A stretch of 31,090 nt of DNA from the NCBI GenBank assembly GCA_035548495.1, contig DASZSV010000016.1, positions 1-31,090 on the forward strand, written 5' to 3'. This stretch comes from CAILZL01 sp035548495. GTDB lineage: Bacteria > Pseudomonadota > Gammaproteobacteria > Steroidobacterales > Steroidobacteraceae. Below are positions 17,813-25,458 of this stretch, one piece after another. The first letter of the stretch is position 1. Each line of letters starts with the position of its first letter. A model generated the notes under the pieces. It had not been told where the DNA came from and searched no databases. It saw nothing but the letters and a program-made list of their open reading frames with translations. The translations under genes were made by a program, and so were the position numbers.

Positions 17813-19108
17813 ATGCTCGACCCCAAACTGCTTCGTACCGAACCTGAAAAAGTGGCTGCCAATCTCAAGCGCCGCGGCTTTGTTCTTGATGTGACGCAAC
17901 TGCAATCATTTGAAGATCGCCGCAAGCAATGGCAGATTCGTGTGGATGAATTGCGCAACGAACGCAACACCAACGCCAAGTCGGTGGGTATGGCCAAGGC
18001 CAAGGGTCAGGATGTCGCGCCATTATTGAAACAGGTGGAAGATCTGGGCAAACAACTTGCCGAAGCGGAAGCGGAGTTGAACAAAGTTCAGGCCGAGCTT
18101 GAACAGGTAGTGATGCGTTTGCCCAACATGTTGCAAGACTCGGTACCTGATGGTGCCGACGAATCAGCGAATAAAGAAGTACGCCGCTGGGGTGAGCCGG
18201 TACAGTTTCCCTATACGCCGCTGGATCATGTCGCATTGGGCGAAGGCTTGAAGCAAATTGATTTTGCCAATGCCAGCAAGATTTCCGGTGCACGTTTTGT
18301 AGTTCTGCATGGTGAACTGGCGCGATTGCAACGTGCACTCACACAATTCATGCTGGACTTGCATACGCGTGAACACGGCTATAAGGAATTGTATGTGCCG
18401 TTCATTGTGAATGCAGCATCATTGACTGGTACGGGTCAGTTGCCCAAGTTTGCAGAGGACTTGTTTGCACTCAAGAAAAACAGCCCGGATGATGAACGTG
18501 ATTTCTTTTTGATACCGACGGCAGAAGTGCCGGTCACCAACATGGTTCGTGACGCCATTATCGAGGCAGATCAATTGCCCCTGCGTTTTGTTGCGCATAC
18601 GCCTTGCTTTCGTGCCGAAGCCGGTGCGGCGGGCAAAGATACGCGCGGCATGATTCGTCAGCATCAATTTGAAAAGGTGGAAGTGGTGCAGATCGTGCGT
18701 CCACAGGATTCAAACGAAGCGCACGAACAATTGACCTCACATGCCGAAGAAGTGTTGAAGCGTTTAAAGTTGCCGTATCGTGTTGTGTGTTTGTGCGCCG
18801 GTGACATCGGTTTTGGTTCGTCGAAGACTTACGACATTGAAGTATGGTTGCCGGGTCAGCAGAAATATCGCGAGATTTCTTCGTGTTCCAACTTCGAAGC
18901 CTTTCAAGCGCGTCGCATGCAGGCCCGCTGGCGCAACCCTGAAACTGGCAAACCCGAGCCATTACATACATTGAATGGATCTGGTGTGGCTGTTGGTCGT
19001 GCGCTCGTCGCAGTGATGGAAAACTATCAGCAGCCCGATGGCAGCATTGTTATTCCTGATGTGTTGAAGCCGTATATGGGTGGATTGGAGAGGATCAGGA
19101 AGGGGTAG
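17813..19108 (+). CDS. serS: Seryl-tRNA synthetase
   Basis: 431 residues, standard length. The start MLDPKLLRTEPEKVA is the usual N-terminus. An antiparallel coiled-coil tRNA-binding arm spans about 27-105 (DRRKQWQIRVDELRNERNTN to AELEQVVMRLPN). Class II motifs follow: motif 2 in CFRAEAGAAGKDTRGMIRQH with FEKVE, and motif 3 in GSGVAVGRALVAVMENYQ. It charges tRNA-Ser and is also the first step for selenocysteine. It has its own probable promoter because 336 bp of repeats separate it from rarA. No crcB gene, often found here in pseudomonads, is present. Confidence 0.97.
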   Translation: MLDPKLLRTEPEKVAANLKRRGFVLDVTQLQSFEDRRKQWQIRVDELRNERNTNAKSVGMAKAKGQDVAPLLKQVEDLGKQLAEAEAELNKVQAELEQVVMRLPNMLQDSVPDGADESANKEVRRWGEPVQFPYTPLDHVALGEGLKQIDFANASKISGARFVVLHGELARLQRALTQFMLDLHTREHGYKELYVPFIVNAASLTGTGQLPKFAEDLFALKKNSPDDERDFFLIPTAEVPVTNMVRDAIIEADQLPLRFVAHTPCFRAEAGAAGKDTRGMIRQHQFEKVEVVQIVRPQDSNEAHEQLTSHAEEVLKRLKLPYRVVCLCAGDIGFGSSKTYDIEVWLPGQQKYREISSCSNFEAFQARRMQARWRNPETGKPEPLHTLNGSGVAVGRALVAVMENYQQPDGSIVIPDVLKPYMGGLERIRKG

Positions 19109-19198
19109 TCTCTTTAACTTCCGGCGCGAATAGGGTCGTGGTTACATCCATTAATTCCGTTTGACGTTGAGTACTCTCGCCCCTTGTGGGGTGGGCGC

Positions 19199-19283
19199 GT
19201 AGGCTGGGATGCCTCATCCCAGCATCTTCAATTGATTTGTCGAACGAATGCTGGGATTGCGCTTTGCTTCATCACCAGCCTAC
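19199..19283. repeat. GTAGGCTGGG...CCAGCCTAC inverted-repeat element
   Basis: An 85-base element with terminal inverted repeats GTAGGCTGGGATG and a matching end CCAGCCTAC, plus internal inverted CATCCCAGCAT/ATGCTGGGAT arms. A related copy is at 30624-30695. It lies in the 451-bp gap after serS, which contains no gene; no T-run makes it a terminator, though the hairpin could still end or stabilise the serS mRNA. Confidence 0.65.
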
Positions 19284-19326
19284 AAGAGCACTGTAATCAC
19301 CGCAAGTGTTGTCGTTGATGTTGCGT

Positions 19327-19447
19327 CCTCTCTCCCCTTGAGGGAGAGAGACAGAGTGAGGGGTGCTCCTTCATCTTATACAGCAAGATGATATGTGATG
19401 TTATTACCCCCTCGCCCCTAACCCTTCTCCCTCAATGGGCGAGGGGA
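19327..19447. repeat. Paired CTCCCTTGAGGGAGAG-type repeat, copy 1
   Basis: Two roughly 40-base inverted units, starting CTCTCTCCCCTTGAGGGAG at 19327 and ending CTCCCTCAATGGGCGAGGGG at 19447, flank about 40 bases of AT-rich DNA that itself contains a TCATCTT/AAGATGA hairpin. The same pair, with a longer centre, is found at 26766-26944. Each unit is also internally self-complementary. Confidence 0.65.
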
Positions 19448-19495
19448 GTAGACCAGGAAGCGCCCCCGATAGCCAAAAAGAATATTCCAGCTCCC

Positions 19496-19521
19496 TGCAT
19501 CCAAAAGCCCGGCCGGATGCA
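19496..19521. promoter_or_regulatory. Perfect 7-bp stem upstream of the sigma-factor unit
   Basis: TGCATCC (19496-19502) and GGATGCA (19515-19521) form a perfect inverted repeat about 40 bases before the first gene of the ECF unit. It could be an operator or a leader hairpin. No -35/-10 pair of clear quality accompanies it. Confidence 0.3.
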
Positions 19522-19559
19522 TCTCTATCAGTGATCATTAACTTTTGCGGGGAACTGTC

Positions 19560-19985
19560 ATGTATTCTTTTACTATCGTAGCGGTTGTATTCTGGTTGTT
19601 CGTGGCTGCTGCTGCAATTACGCCCATGATTGTGGGTTATAAAATGCGCAAGTCGACACTGGATACCATCAAGGCGGCAATCGACAAAGGTCATGAGCTG
19701 TCACCAGAGATGGTCAGGCAATTAACCGGTGTGTCTGCGTTGCCGCAGGACCAGAGGATCCCGTCGGTCAATCTGAAAATCGCTGGTATGATCGTCATGG
19801 GTACAGGTGTTGGCGCTGCGGCGGTGGCAACGGTATTTGCGCTGGTGCCGGCAGTGGCAATGGCGGCTCCTTTTATCTACGCCGGCGCGGCATTAACACT
19901 GTGTGTCGGTGGTGGTTTGTACTTTGCTGCCAAAATACTAAAACAGCATGAACAGGAACAGAAGGCTGCCAGTCCTGTCGCATAA
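19560..19985 (+). CDS. Multi-TM protein of the ECF sigma unit (DUF6249-like)
   Basis: 141 residues from the ATG at 19560, which has a GGGGA site upstream. Topology: a membrane helix at about 4-26, a cytoplasmic amphipathic stretch at 31-57 (KSTLDTIKAAIDKGHELSPE), then two Gly/Ala-rich helices at about 71-92 and 96-124 and a charged C-terminus. The 'IKAAIDKGHELSPE' pattern resembles DUF6249-type proteins that accompany sigma factors in related bacteria; this is recalled, not searched. Its stop TAA shares its last base with the ATG of the sigma factor gene, so the two are translationally coupled. Possibly the sensor or membrane partner of the switch. Confidence 0.7.
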   Translation: MYSFTIVAVVFWLFVAAAAITPMIVGYKMRKSTLDTIKAAIDKGHELSPEMVRQLTGVSALPQDQRIPSVNLKIAGMIVMGTGVGAAAVATVFALVPAVAMAAPFIYAGAALTLCVGGGLYFAAKILKQHEQEQKAASPVA

Positions 19986-20536
19986 TGTTGCTTGATAGCA
20001 TGTCAAAACTGGGGATGAACAACGCCGCTGAAGCTGCCGTTGTTGCACTGGCAAAACTGGGTGACAAGCCCGCGTTTGAAGAGCTGGTGCGGCGACGGCA
20101 GTCGGCTGTTCGCAATCTGCTGCGTCGTCTGTCACGCGATCATGCACTGGCAGATGACTTGTCGCAGCAGACTTTCATCCAGGCATGGAAGATGTTGTCA
20201 TCGCTGCAATCACCGGGTGCCTTTGGCGGATGGTTGCGACAGATTGCAGTGAATATCTGGTTGCAACAGGTACGTGGCCATAAAGAGATGTCATTCACCG
20301 GCGAAGAAGACACTCCGGTGCAGTCGATAACAGAATCACACGGCGAGAAAATTGATCTGGATTATGCACTGACGCAATTGTCACCCGCAGTGCGGCTGTG
20401 TATTGTGCTGTCGCATGCAGAAGGCATGAGTCATGGCGAGATTGTTGATGCCACTAAATTGCCATTAGGGACGGTAAAGTCACATATCACGCGCGGTACG
20501 AGCCGATTGCGCGAGTTGTTACAGGCATACAGGTGA
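19985..20536 (+). CDS. ECF-type RNA polymerase sigma factor
   Basis: 183 residues. Region 2 spans about 27-100 (FEELVRRRQSAVRNLLRRL, DHALADDLSQQTFIQAWKML, GAFGGWLRQIAVNIWLQQVR) and region 4 about 120-180 (DYALTQLSPAVRLCIVLSHA, then GMSHGEIVDATKLPLGTVKS as helix-turn-helix). There is no region 1 or 3, which defines the extracytoplasmic-function class. The start overlaps the preceding stop by one base; downstream Met codons at residues 6 and 11 are alternatives. The linked membrane proteins suggest it is held inactive at the membrane until a signal arrives. Its target promoters and signal are unknown. Confidence 0.93.
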   Translation: MLLDSMSKLGMNNAAEAAVVALAKLGDKPAFEELVRRRQSAVRNLLRRLSRDHALADDLSQQTFIQAWKMLSSLQSPGAFGGWLRQIAVNIWLQQVRGHKEMSFTGEEDTPVQSITESHGEKIDLDYALTQLSPAVRLCIVLSHAEGMSHGEIVDATKLPLGTVKSHITRGTSRLRELLQAYR

Positions 20537-20539
20537 GTT

Positions 20540-20875
20540 ATGAACCAAGACCAGAGCACCCATGATGAATTTGCTGCGGAACTGAGCCGGCTGTTTGCAG
20601 AACAGAACGAGCCGTTGCCGGATCATGAATTCACGCAGCAATTACTTTCACATCTGGATCATGAATATCGCATGCAGCAGGTACGCCGCTGGTGTGCCGT
20701 CGGTATTGTTTTGCTGCTGGCTGCGATGCTTGCTCCATTGATGGTGCACTTGACGGCGGGGTTGTTCTCACTTGCCAGCCACGTCAGCCGGTTGCAGGGG
20801 ATGAATACCATTGCCGTGGTGGGCATGGTGCTGGCATCGGGTATCATGTTTCTCCGGGCGCGGCGGCAGATTTAG
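20540..20875 (+). CDS. Small two-TM protein, candidate anti-sigma factor
   Basis: 111 residues, beginning 3 bp after the sigma factor stop. An acidic cytoplasmic N-terminus (about 1-48, with a helix EFAAELSRLFAEQNEPLP) precedes two hydrophobic helices at about 51-75 and 85-106. There is no HxxxCxxC zinc motif, so it is not a classical ZAS anti-sigma factor. Position right after an ECF gene, size and topology fit a membrane-tethered anti-sigma factor, but this is inference. I do not recognise the family. Confidence 0.65.
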   Translation: MNQDQSTHDEFAAELSRLFAEQNEPLPDHEFTQQLLSHLDHEYRMQQVRRWCAVGIVLLLAAMLAPLMVHLTAGLFSLASHVSRLQGMNTIAVVGMVLASGIMFLRARRQI

Positions 20876-20894
20876 CCATTTGTTCCGGCCTGTC

Positions 20895-20924
20895 TTGACG
20901 CACCCCGGCATCGCTCCGTAGACT
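20895..20924 (+). promoter_or_regulatory. Sigma-70 promoter of the metX-metB leader
   Basis: TTGACG (20895-20900) and TAGACT (20919-20924) are separated by 18 bases. The predicted start site near 20931 is immediately before the riboswitch P1 helix, which supports the call. Confidence 0.6.
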
Positions 20925-20931
20925 CCGCGAA

Positions 20932-21054
20932 CTCATCGAGACCGGCTGAGGGAAAGGCCCTTTGAAGCCGGGGCAACCCACGTAATGCGTTATCACATAA
21001 CCCTTACGGAAGGTGCCAACTCCTGCGGTGCGCATCGCGTTACCGACAGATGAG
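20932..21054 (+). promoter_or_regulatory. SAM-I type (S-box) riboswitch
   Basis: P1 is closed by CTCATC (20932-20937) with GATGAG (21049-21054). Inside, P2 pairs CCGGC (20942-20946) with GCCGG (20967-20971); the conserved core GAGGGA...GGCCC...GAAGCC..GGCAACC is present. Next, a stem CGTAA/TTACG (20981-20985 with 21004-21008) capped by GTTAT/ATAAC, then the invariant AAGGTGCCAACTCCTGC segment and a CGGT/ACCG stem (21026-21045). These are the elements of the SAM-I aptamer. It sits directly before metX-metB, the methionine entry genes, the expected target. SAM binding should stabilise P1 and lower expression. Confidence 0.9.
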
Positions 21055-21057
21055 GTG

Positions 21058-21165
21058 CTATGAACATCACTTGATTACAGGTGATGCGATCGAATTGGTC
21101 ATAGTAACCCATTGCGCATATCGCGCAGGAACTCCGGTGAGTTGCAGGCTTGATGCATGATCAAG
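21058..21165 (+). promoter_or_regulatory. metX leader hairpins (expression platform)
   Basis: Between the aptamer and metX several stems can be drawn: CTATGA/TCATAG (21058-21063 with 21099-21104) enclosing CATCAC/GTGATG, then TGCGC/GCGCA, AACTC/GAGTT and CTTGAT/ATCAAG (21149-21165), the last just before the GGAG ribosome binding site at 21171. None is followed by a T-run, so regulation by translation or Rho is more likely than an intrinsic terminator. A four-codon reading frame (ATG at 21060, TGA at 21072) with GAGG four bases upstream overlaps the 3' side of P1. Confidence 0.4.
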
Positions 21166-21185
21166 TACACGGAGTACCTTGTTGC

Positions 21186-22208
21186 ATGTCGATTCAAACA
21201 AACGAGATTGAGAGAGCCGCCGACGATATTTGTGTGGCGCAGGGCGAGCTGTTATTACCTGAACCGTTGCCGCTGCATTTTGGCGGTGTGCTGCATCCTG
21301 CGCAGATTGCATGGCGTCTGGAAGGCGCGGCTCACACACCGGTGGTGCTGGTGCTGGGTGGTATTTCAGCAAGCCGTTATGTGGTGGCCACCACCGATCC
21401 GCTTGCACCTGCGGGATGGTGGAAACAGATCATGGGTCCGGGTCTCGCGCTGGACACACATCGTTACCAGGTACTGGGTATAGACTTTATTGGTGGCAGT
21501 GGCGCCAGTACCGGTCCGTTGCGCGGACAAAAAGATTTTCCCAGCATCAGTGCCTTCGATCAGGTTGCGGCCATCAAGCATCTGTTGACACACTTGAACA
21601 TCCCGCAACTGCATGCAGTGATTGGTGCATCTTATGGCGCCATGGTGGCGCTGGCATTGGGACAGGCGCATCCCGAACTCGCGCAACGTCTGATAGTGGT
21701 AAGCGGCGCGCATCGTACGCATCCCATGTCCACCGCATGGCGCAGTGTGCAGCGTGCGATGGTGCGTTATGCACTTGCACATCATGAAGGTGCCGAAGGG
21801 TTGCGCCTGGCGCGTGCGCTGGCGATGGCAACGTATCGTTCATCCGAAGAATTCGTGCAGCGCTTTTCCGATGAGCCGGTGCGCACAGCAACTGGATTTG
21901 TATTTCCCGTCGAGCAATATCTGTTTTCACGTGGCGATGCTTACGCGGCCAGCTACGTGCCGGAATCGTTTGTCTGTTTGTCCGAATCCATCGACCTGCA
22001 TCGTGTTGACCCGGAAAAAATCGAAGTGCCCACTACATTGGTAGCAGTTCAGGAAGATCAACTGGTGCCATTCAATGACATGCAGGAACTGCATGAGAAT
22101 CTCGGTGGTCCGGCGAAGCTCGTGGCGTTGTCATCCATTTACGGACACGATGCTTTCCTGAAAGAGACCGATGCCATGCATGACATTTTTATAAGGGCTT
22201 TGAAGTAA
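21186..22208 (+). CDS. metX: Homoserine O-acyltransferase MetX (succinyl or acetyl)
   Basis: 340 residues from the ATG at 21186 with GGAG upstream; an in-frame extension to 21150 falls inside the leader stem and is less likely. Alpha/beta hydrolase fold: VLVLGGISASRYV near 54-66, nucleophile Ser149 in GASYGAM, Asp291 in EDQLVPF and His321 in GHDAFL form the triad. It transfers an acyl group from acyl-CoA to homoserine. Classical MetX uses acetyl-CoA, but related gammaproteobacterial forms, such as those of Xanthomonas, use succinyl-CoA; pairing with metB fits the succinyl route. First gene of the SAM-controlled operon. Confidence 0.92.
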   Translation: MSIQTNEIERAADDICVAQGELLLPEPLPLHFGGVLHPAQIAWRLEGAAHTPVVLVLGGISASRYVVATTDPLAPAGWWKQIMGPGLALDTHRYQVLGIDFIGGSGASTGPLRGQKDFPSISAFDQVAAIKHLLTHLNIPQLHAVIGASYGAMVALALGQAHPELAQRLIVVSGAHRTHPMSTAWRSVQRAMVRYALAHHEGAEGLRLARALAMATYRSSEEFVQRFSDEPVRTATGFVFPVEQYLFSRGDAYAASYVPESFVCLSESIDLHRVDPEKIEVPTTLVAVQEDQLVPFNDMQELHENLGGPAKLVALSSIYGHDAFLKETDAMHDIFIRALK

Positions 22209-22213
22209 TCATC

Positions 22214-23377
22214 ATGAATGACAAGATTCAACAAGCCACCAGGGCAGTACGCACCGGACTCGACAGCGACACTCAACATGGCGCTGTGGTTTCACCGATA
22301 TATCTGAGTTCAACTTACACCTTCGCCGGGCTTGGTCATCGCAGGCCGTATGACTATTCACGTTCGGCCAATCCTACACGCGATGCGCTGGCACATACGC
22401 TGGCCGCGCTGGAAGAAGGTGCGGATGCGGTAATCACTTCATCCGGCATGGCAGCGGTCAATCTGGTCTGCCAGTTGCTCAAGCCGGATGAGTTGTTGAT
22501 TGCGCCGCACGATTGCTATGGCGGCAGTTACCGCCTGTTTGAAGCATTGCATCAGCGTGGCGCGTTCCAGTTGATGTTCATCGATTTCAGCAATGCACAT
22601 GAACTGGCATCCGCCATGCAACGCAAGCCCGGAGTCGTGTGGGTCGAAACGCCCAGCAATCCACTGCTGCGCATTACCGACATTGCAGAAGTGGCACGGC
22701 AAAGTCATCAGTGTGGTGCGCTGCTGGCAGTGGACAACACATTCCTGTCGCCGGTGTGGCAACAACCATTGAAACTCGGTGCCGATATCGTGGTGCATTC
22801 CACCACCAAGTATCTCAATGGTCACAGCGATGTGGTGGGTGGAGCGGTGATCGCCAAAGACAAGGCAGTGCATGAACAGTTGCTGTGGTGGGCCAATTGC
22901 ACCGGTGTTACCGGTGCACCCTTTGACAGTTATCTGACCTTGCGTGGTGTGCGAACTTTGCAGGCACGCATGGCCGTTCATGGTGACAATGCACAGCGAA
23001 TCGCGCAATTGCTGGCGGCGCATCCGGCTGTCAAGGCTGTTCATTATCCGGGGCTGGCAACGCATCCTGCGCATGTCATTGCGCGAAAGCAGCAAAGTGG
23101 ATTTGGTGCCATGGTGAGTTTTGAGTTGCGCGGTGGTATCGATGCAGTGCGTGCCTTTGTTGATGGATTGCAGATGTTTTCACTGGCGGAATCACTGGGT
23201 GGTGTTGAGTCGTTGGTGGCACATCCGGCAACCATGACTCATGCGGCGATGACGGAAGCATCACGATTGAAGGCAGGCATTACCGATTCGTTGCTGCGAT
23301 TGTCAGTGGGCATTGAAGCTGCTGTCGATCTTGAACAGGATTTGACGGCAGCCCTGGAACGGACGCAGCGTGCGTGA
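22214..23377 (+). CDS. metB: Cystathionine gamma-synthase
   Basis: 387 residues, very close to E. coli MetB in blocks: YDYSRSANPTRDAL, APHDCYGGSYRLFEAL, VETPSNPLLRITDIA, AVDNTFLSPVWQQPLKLGAD, and STTKYLNGHSDVVGG, where Lys199 is the pyridoxal-phosphate lysine. C-terminal FSLAESLGGVESLVAHPATM is also conserved. It joins O-acyl-homoserine and cysteine to cystathionine. It starts 5 bp after metX. A direct-sulfhydrylation role (MetZ-like) cannot be excluded, but similarity to MetB is stronger. Confidence 0.93.
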   Translation: MNDKIQQATRAVRTGLDSDTQHGAVVSPIYLSSTYTFAGLGHRRPYDYSRSANPTRDALAHTLAALEEGADAVITSSGMAAVNLVCQLLKPDELLIAPHDCYGGSYRLFEALHQRGAFQLMFIDFSNAHELASAMQRKPGVVWVETPSNPLLRITDIAEVARQSHQCGALLAVDNTFLSPVWQQPLKLGADIVVHSTTKYLNGHSDVVGGAVIAKDKAVHEQLLWWANCTGVTGAPFDSYLTLRGVRTLQARMAVHGDNAQRIAQLLAAHPAVKAVHYPGLATHPAHVIARKQQSGFGAMVSFELRGGIDAVRAFVDGLQMFSLAESLGGVESLVAHPATMTHAAMTEASRLKAGITDSLLRLSVGIEAAVDLEQDLTAALERTQRA

Positions 23378-23423
23378 ACACCAGAAATGGATAGATAAAC
23401 TTTGATGCGCAGACTCTGGACAG

Positions 23424-23560
23424 CATTGTTAGCATAACAATGTCTTGTTCCCTGCCTAAACTCAGACAATTTTTGCCATCCCGCTGGTAGACTGCGCCAT
23501 CCCGGATGTTGGAATAGTCATCATATTTCCATGATCTGGTTGCGGTAACTATTGTATGAT
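23424..23560. promoter_or_regulatory. metB-xylD gap: palindrome and possible -10 box
   Basis: CATTGTTA-GCA-TAACAATG (23424-23442) is a perfect 8-bp inverted repeat 47 bases after the metB stop. It is AT-rich with no T-run, so it looks more like an operator or RNA stabiliser than a terminator. TATGAT at 23555-23560 is a possible -10 box for the dehydratase gene, with no good -35. The rest of the 260-bp gap holds nothing I can name. Confidence 0.35.
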
Positions 23561-23637
23561 TATTTTTTCCCGGCCGGCGCCAATTGAAAAGCAGGGCAGG
23601 CGTTGCCAGGCCGGCATCCTTTTCCAGATTTCGACAT

Positions 23638-25458
23638 ATGACCGATTCCACAAAGACCGATAAACAAGCCAGTTCCTCCAGACCATTGCGTTCCAGAGCA
23701 TGGTTCGACGATCCAACCAATGTGGACATGACGGCGCTGTATCTTGAACGGTACATGAACTATGGGTTGAGTCTGGAGGAATTACAGTCGGGCAAGCCCA
23801 TCATCGGCATTGCACAAACAGGCAGCGATCTGGTGCCGTGCAACCGGCATCACCTGATTCTGGCGCAAAGGGTGCGCGAAGGTATCCGCGAAGCGGGTGG
23901 CATTGCATTCGAGTTTCCGGTGCATCCCATTTTCGAAAATGCCAAACGGCCCACTGCGGCACTGGATCGCAACCTTGCTTATCTGGGGCTGGTTGAATTG
24001 CTGTTCGGGTATCCAATGGACGGTGTGGTGTTGACCATCGGCTGCGACAAAACTACGCCGGCATGTTTGATGGCGGCCGCCACGGTGAATATTCCTGCCA
24101 TCGCGTTGTCGGTTGGTCCGATGTTTAATGGCTGGCACAAGGGAAAACGCACCGGTTCCGGCACCATTGTATGGCGCGCACGTGAAATGCTTGCGGCCGG
24201 CGAAATTGATTATCAGGGCTTTATCAAACTGGTGGCCTCATCTGCACCGTCCACCGGTTATTGCAACACCATGGGCACCGCCACCACGATGAACAGTTTG
24301 ACGGAAGCACTGGGCATGTCGTTACCGGGATCGGCTGCAATACCTGCGCCGCATCGTGATCGTGCCGAAGTGGCGTATCGCACTGGCAAACAGATTGTTG
24401 AAATGGTTGCGGCTGATCGCAAGCCATCGGACATCCTTACGCGCGATGCATTCATCAATGCCATTCGTGTCAACTCTGCCATCGGTGGATCAACCAATGC
24501 GCCGATTCATCTCAATGCGCTGGCGAGACATATCGGTGTTGAACTGTCCATTGATGACTGGCAAACCTTTGGCCGTGATATTCCTTTGCTGGTGAATCTG
24601 CAGCCGGCGGGTGAATATCTTGGTGAAGATTATTTCCGCGCGGGCGGTGTGCCCGCAGTGGTGGCGGAGTTGATGCGCAAGGGACTGATCAATGAATCCG
24701 CATTGACCGTGAATGGCAAAACCATGGGTGATAACTGCCGCAATGCAGTGATTGAAGATACCGATGTCATCCGCACCTTTGATGCGCCCTTGATGCAGCG
24801 AGCCGGCTTTACTGTATTGCGCGGCAATCTGTTTGAATCCGCCATCATGAAAACCAGTGTCATCTCCAGGGATTTTCGTGAACAGTATTTGTCGAACCCG
24901 AATGATCCCGATGCCTTTGAAGGCAAGGTGGTGGTGTTCGATGGTCCCGAAGACTATCACGCGCGCATTGATGATCCTGCCACCGGCATTGATCGCACCA
25001 CCATACTGGTGATGCGCGGCACCGGACCCATCGGCTATCCCGGCTCTGCAGAAGTGGTGAACATGCGTGCGCCTGCGGCCCTGATCAAAGCGGGTGTACA
25101 TCACTTGCCCTGCGTGGGCGATGGCCGTCAGTCCGGCACATCGGGTTCACCATCCATTCTCAACGCATCACCCGAAGCGGCCATCAACGGTGGACTGGCA
25201 TTGCTCAAGTCTGGTGATCGTGTACGCATTGACTTGCGCAAGGGTGAAGTGAATGTGCTGATCAGCAAGGAAGAATACGACGCGCGCATGAAAGCACTTC
25301 AGGCAAGCGGTGGCTATCAATATCCCGCCAGTCAGACACCGTGGCAGGAAATGCAACGCGCTTGTGTCGGTCAATTGCAGGACGGTGCCGTGCTGGAAAA
25401 TGCCGTCAAGTATCAGAAGCTGGCGCAGACCGTTGGAGTGCCGAGGCATAATCATTGA
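23638..25458 (+). CDS. IlvD/Edd-family sugar-acid dehydratase, XylD (xylonate dehydratase) type
   Basis: 606 residues from ATG 23638; no strong ribosome binding site is visible, and a TTG 54 bases upstream (23584) is a possible start. The three iron-sulfur cysteines of the family are present: Cys68 (SDLVPCNRHH), Cys136 (GCDKTTPAC) and Cys209 (GYCNTMGTA). The N-terminal RSRAWFDDPTNVDMTALYLE, the HPIFENAKRPTAALDRNLAY block and the C-terminal PRHNH resemble Caulobacter xylonate dehydratase, so a pentonate or hexonate is a likelier substrate than the valine-pathway dihydroxy acid. No other sugar-acid genes, transporter or regulator of such a pathway are in the window. The stop overlaps the next start (TGATG). 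Confidence 0.88.
   Translation: MTDSTKTDKQASSSRPLRSRAWFDDPTNVDMTALYLERYMNYGLSLEELQSGKPIIGIAQTGSDLVPCNRHHLILAQRVREGIREAGGIAFEFPVHPIFENAKRPTAALDRNLAYLGLVELLFGYPMDGVVLTIGCDKTTPACLMAAATVNIPAIALSVGPMFNGWHKGKRTGSGTIVWRAREMLAAGEIDYQGFIKLVASSAPSTGYCNTMGTATTMNSLTEALGMSLPGSAAIPAPHRDRAEVAYRTGKQIVEMVAADRKPSDILTRDAFINAIRVNSAIGGSTNAPIHLNALARHIGVELSIDDWQTFGRDIPLLVNLQPAGEYLGEDYFRAGGVPAVVAELMRKGLINESALTVNGKTMGDNCRNAVIEDTDVIRTFDAPLMQRAGFTVLRGNLFESAIMKTSVISRDFREQYLSNPNDPDAFEGKVVVFDGPEDYHARIDDPATGIDRTTILVMRGTGPIGYPGSAEVVNMRAPAALIKAGVHHLPCVGDGRQSGTSGSPSILNASPEAAINGGLALLKSGDRVRIDLRKGEVNVLISKEEYDARMKALQASGGYQYPASQTPWQEMQRACVGQLQDGAVLENAVKYQKLAQTVGVPRHNH

Noticed and set aside
19560..20875. Toxin-antitoxin or phage-defence cassette
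   Set aside because: The middle gene is a clear ECF sigma factor with regions 2 and 4; no nuclease, kinase or antitoxin fold is visible.
22439..23095. 218-codon open frame on the minus strand inside metB
   Set aside because: Antisense to MetB active-site blocks; no independent support.
23424..23442. Terminator after metB
   Set aside because: Stem is AT-rich and is not followed by a T-run; kept only as a possible operator.
24490..25104. 204-codon open frame on the minus strand inside the dehydratase gene
   Set aside because: Shadow of a conserved catalytic region; no start site or recognisable motif.
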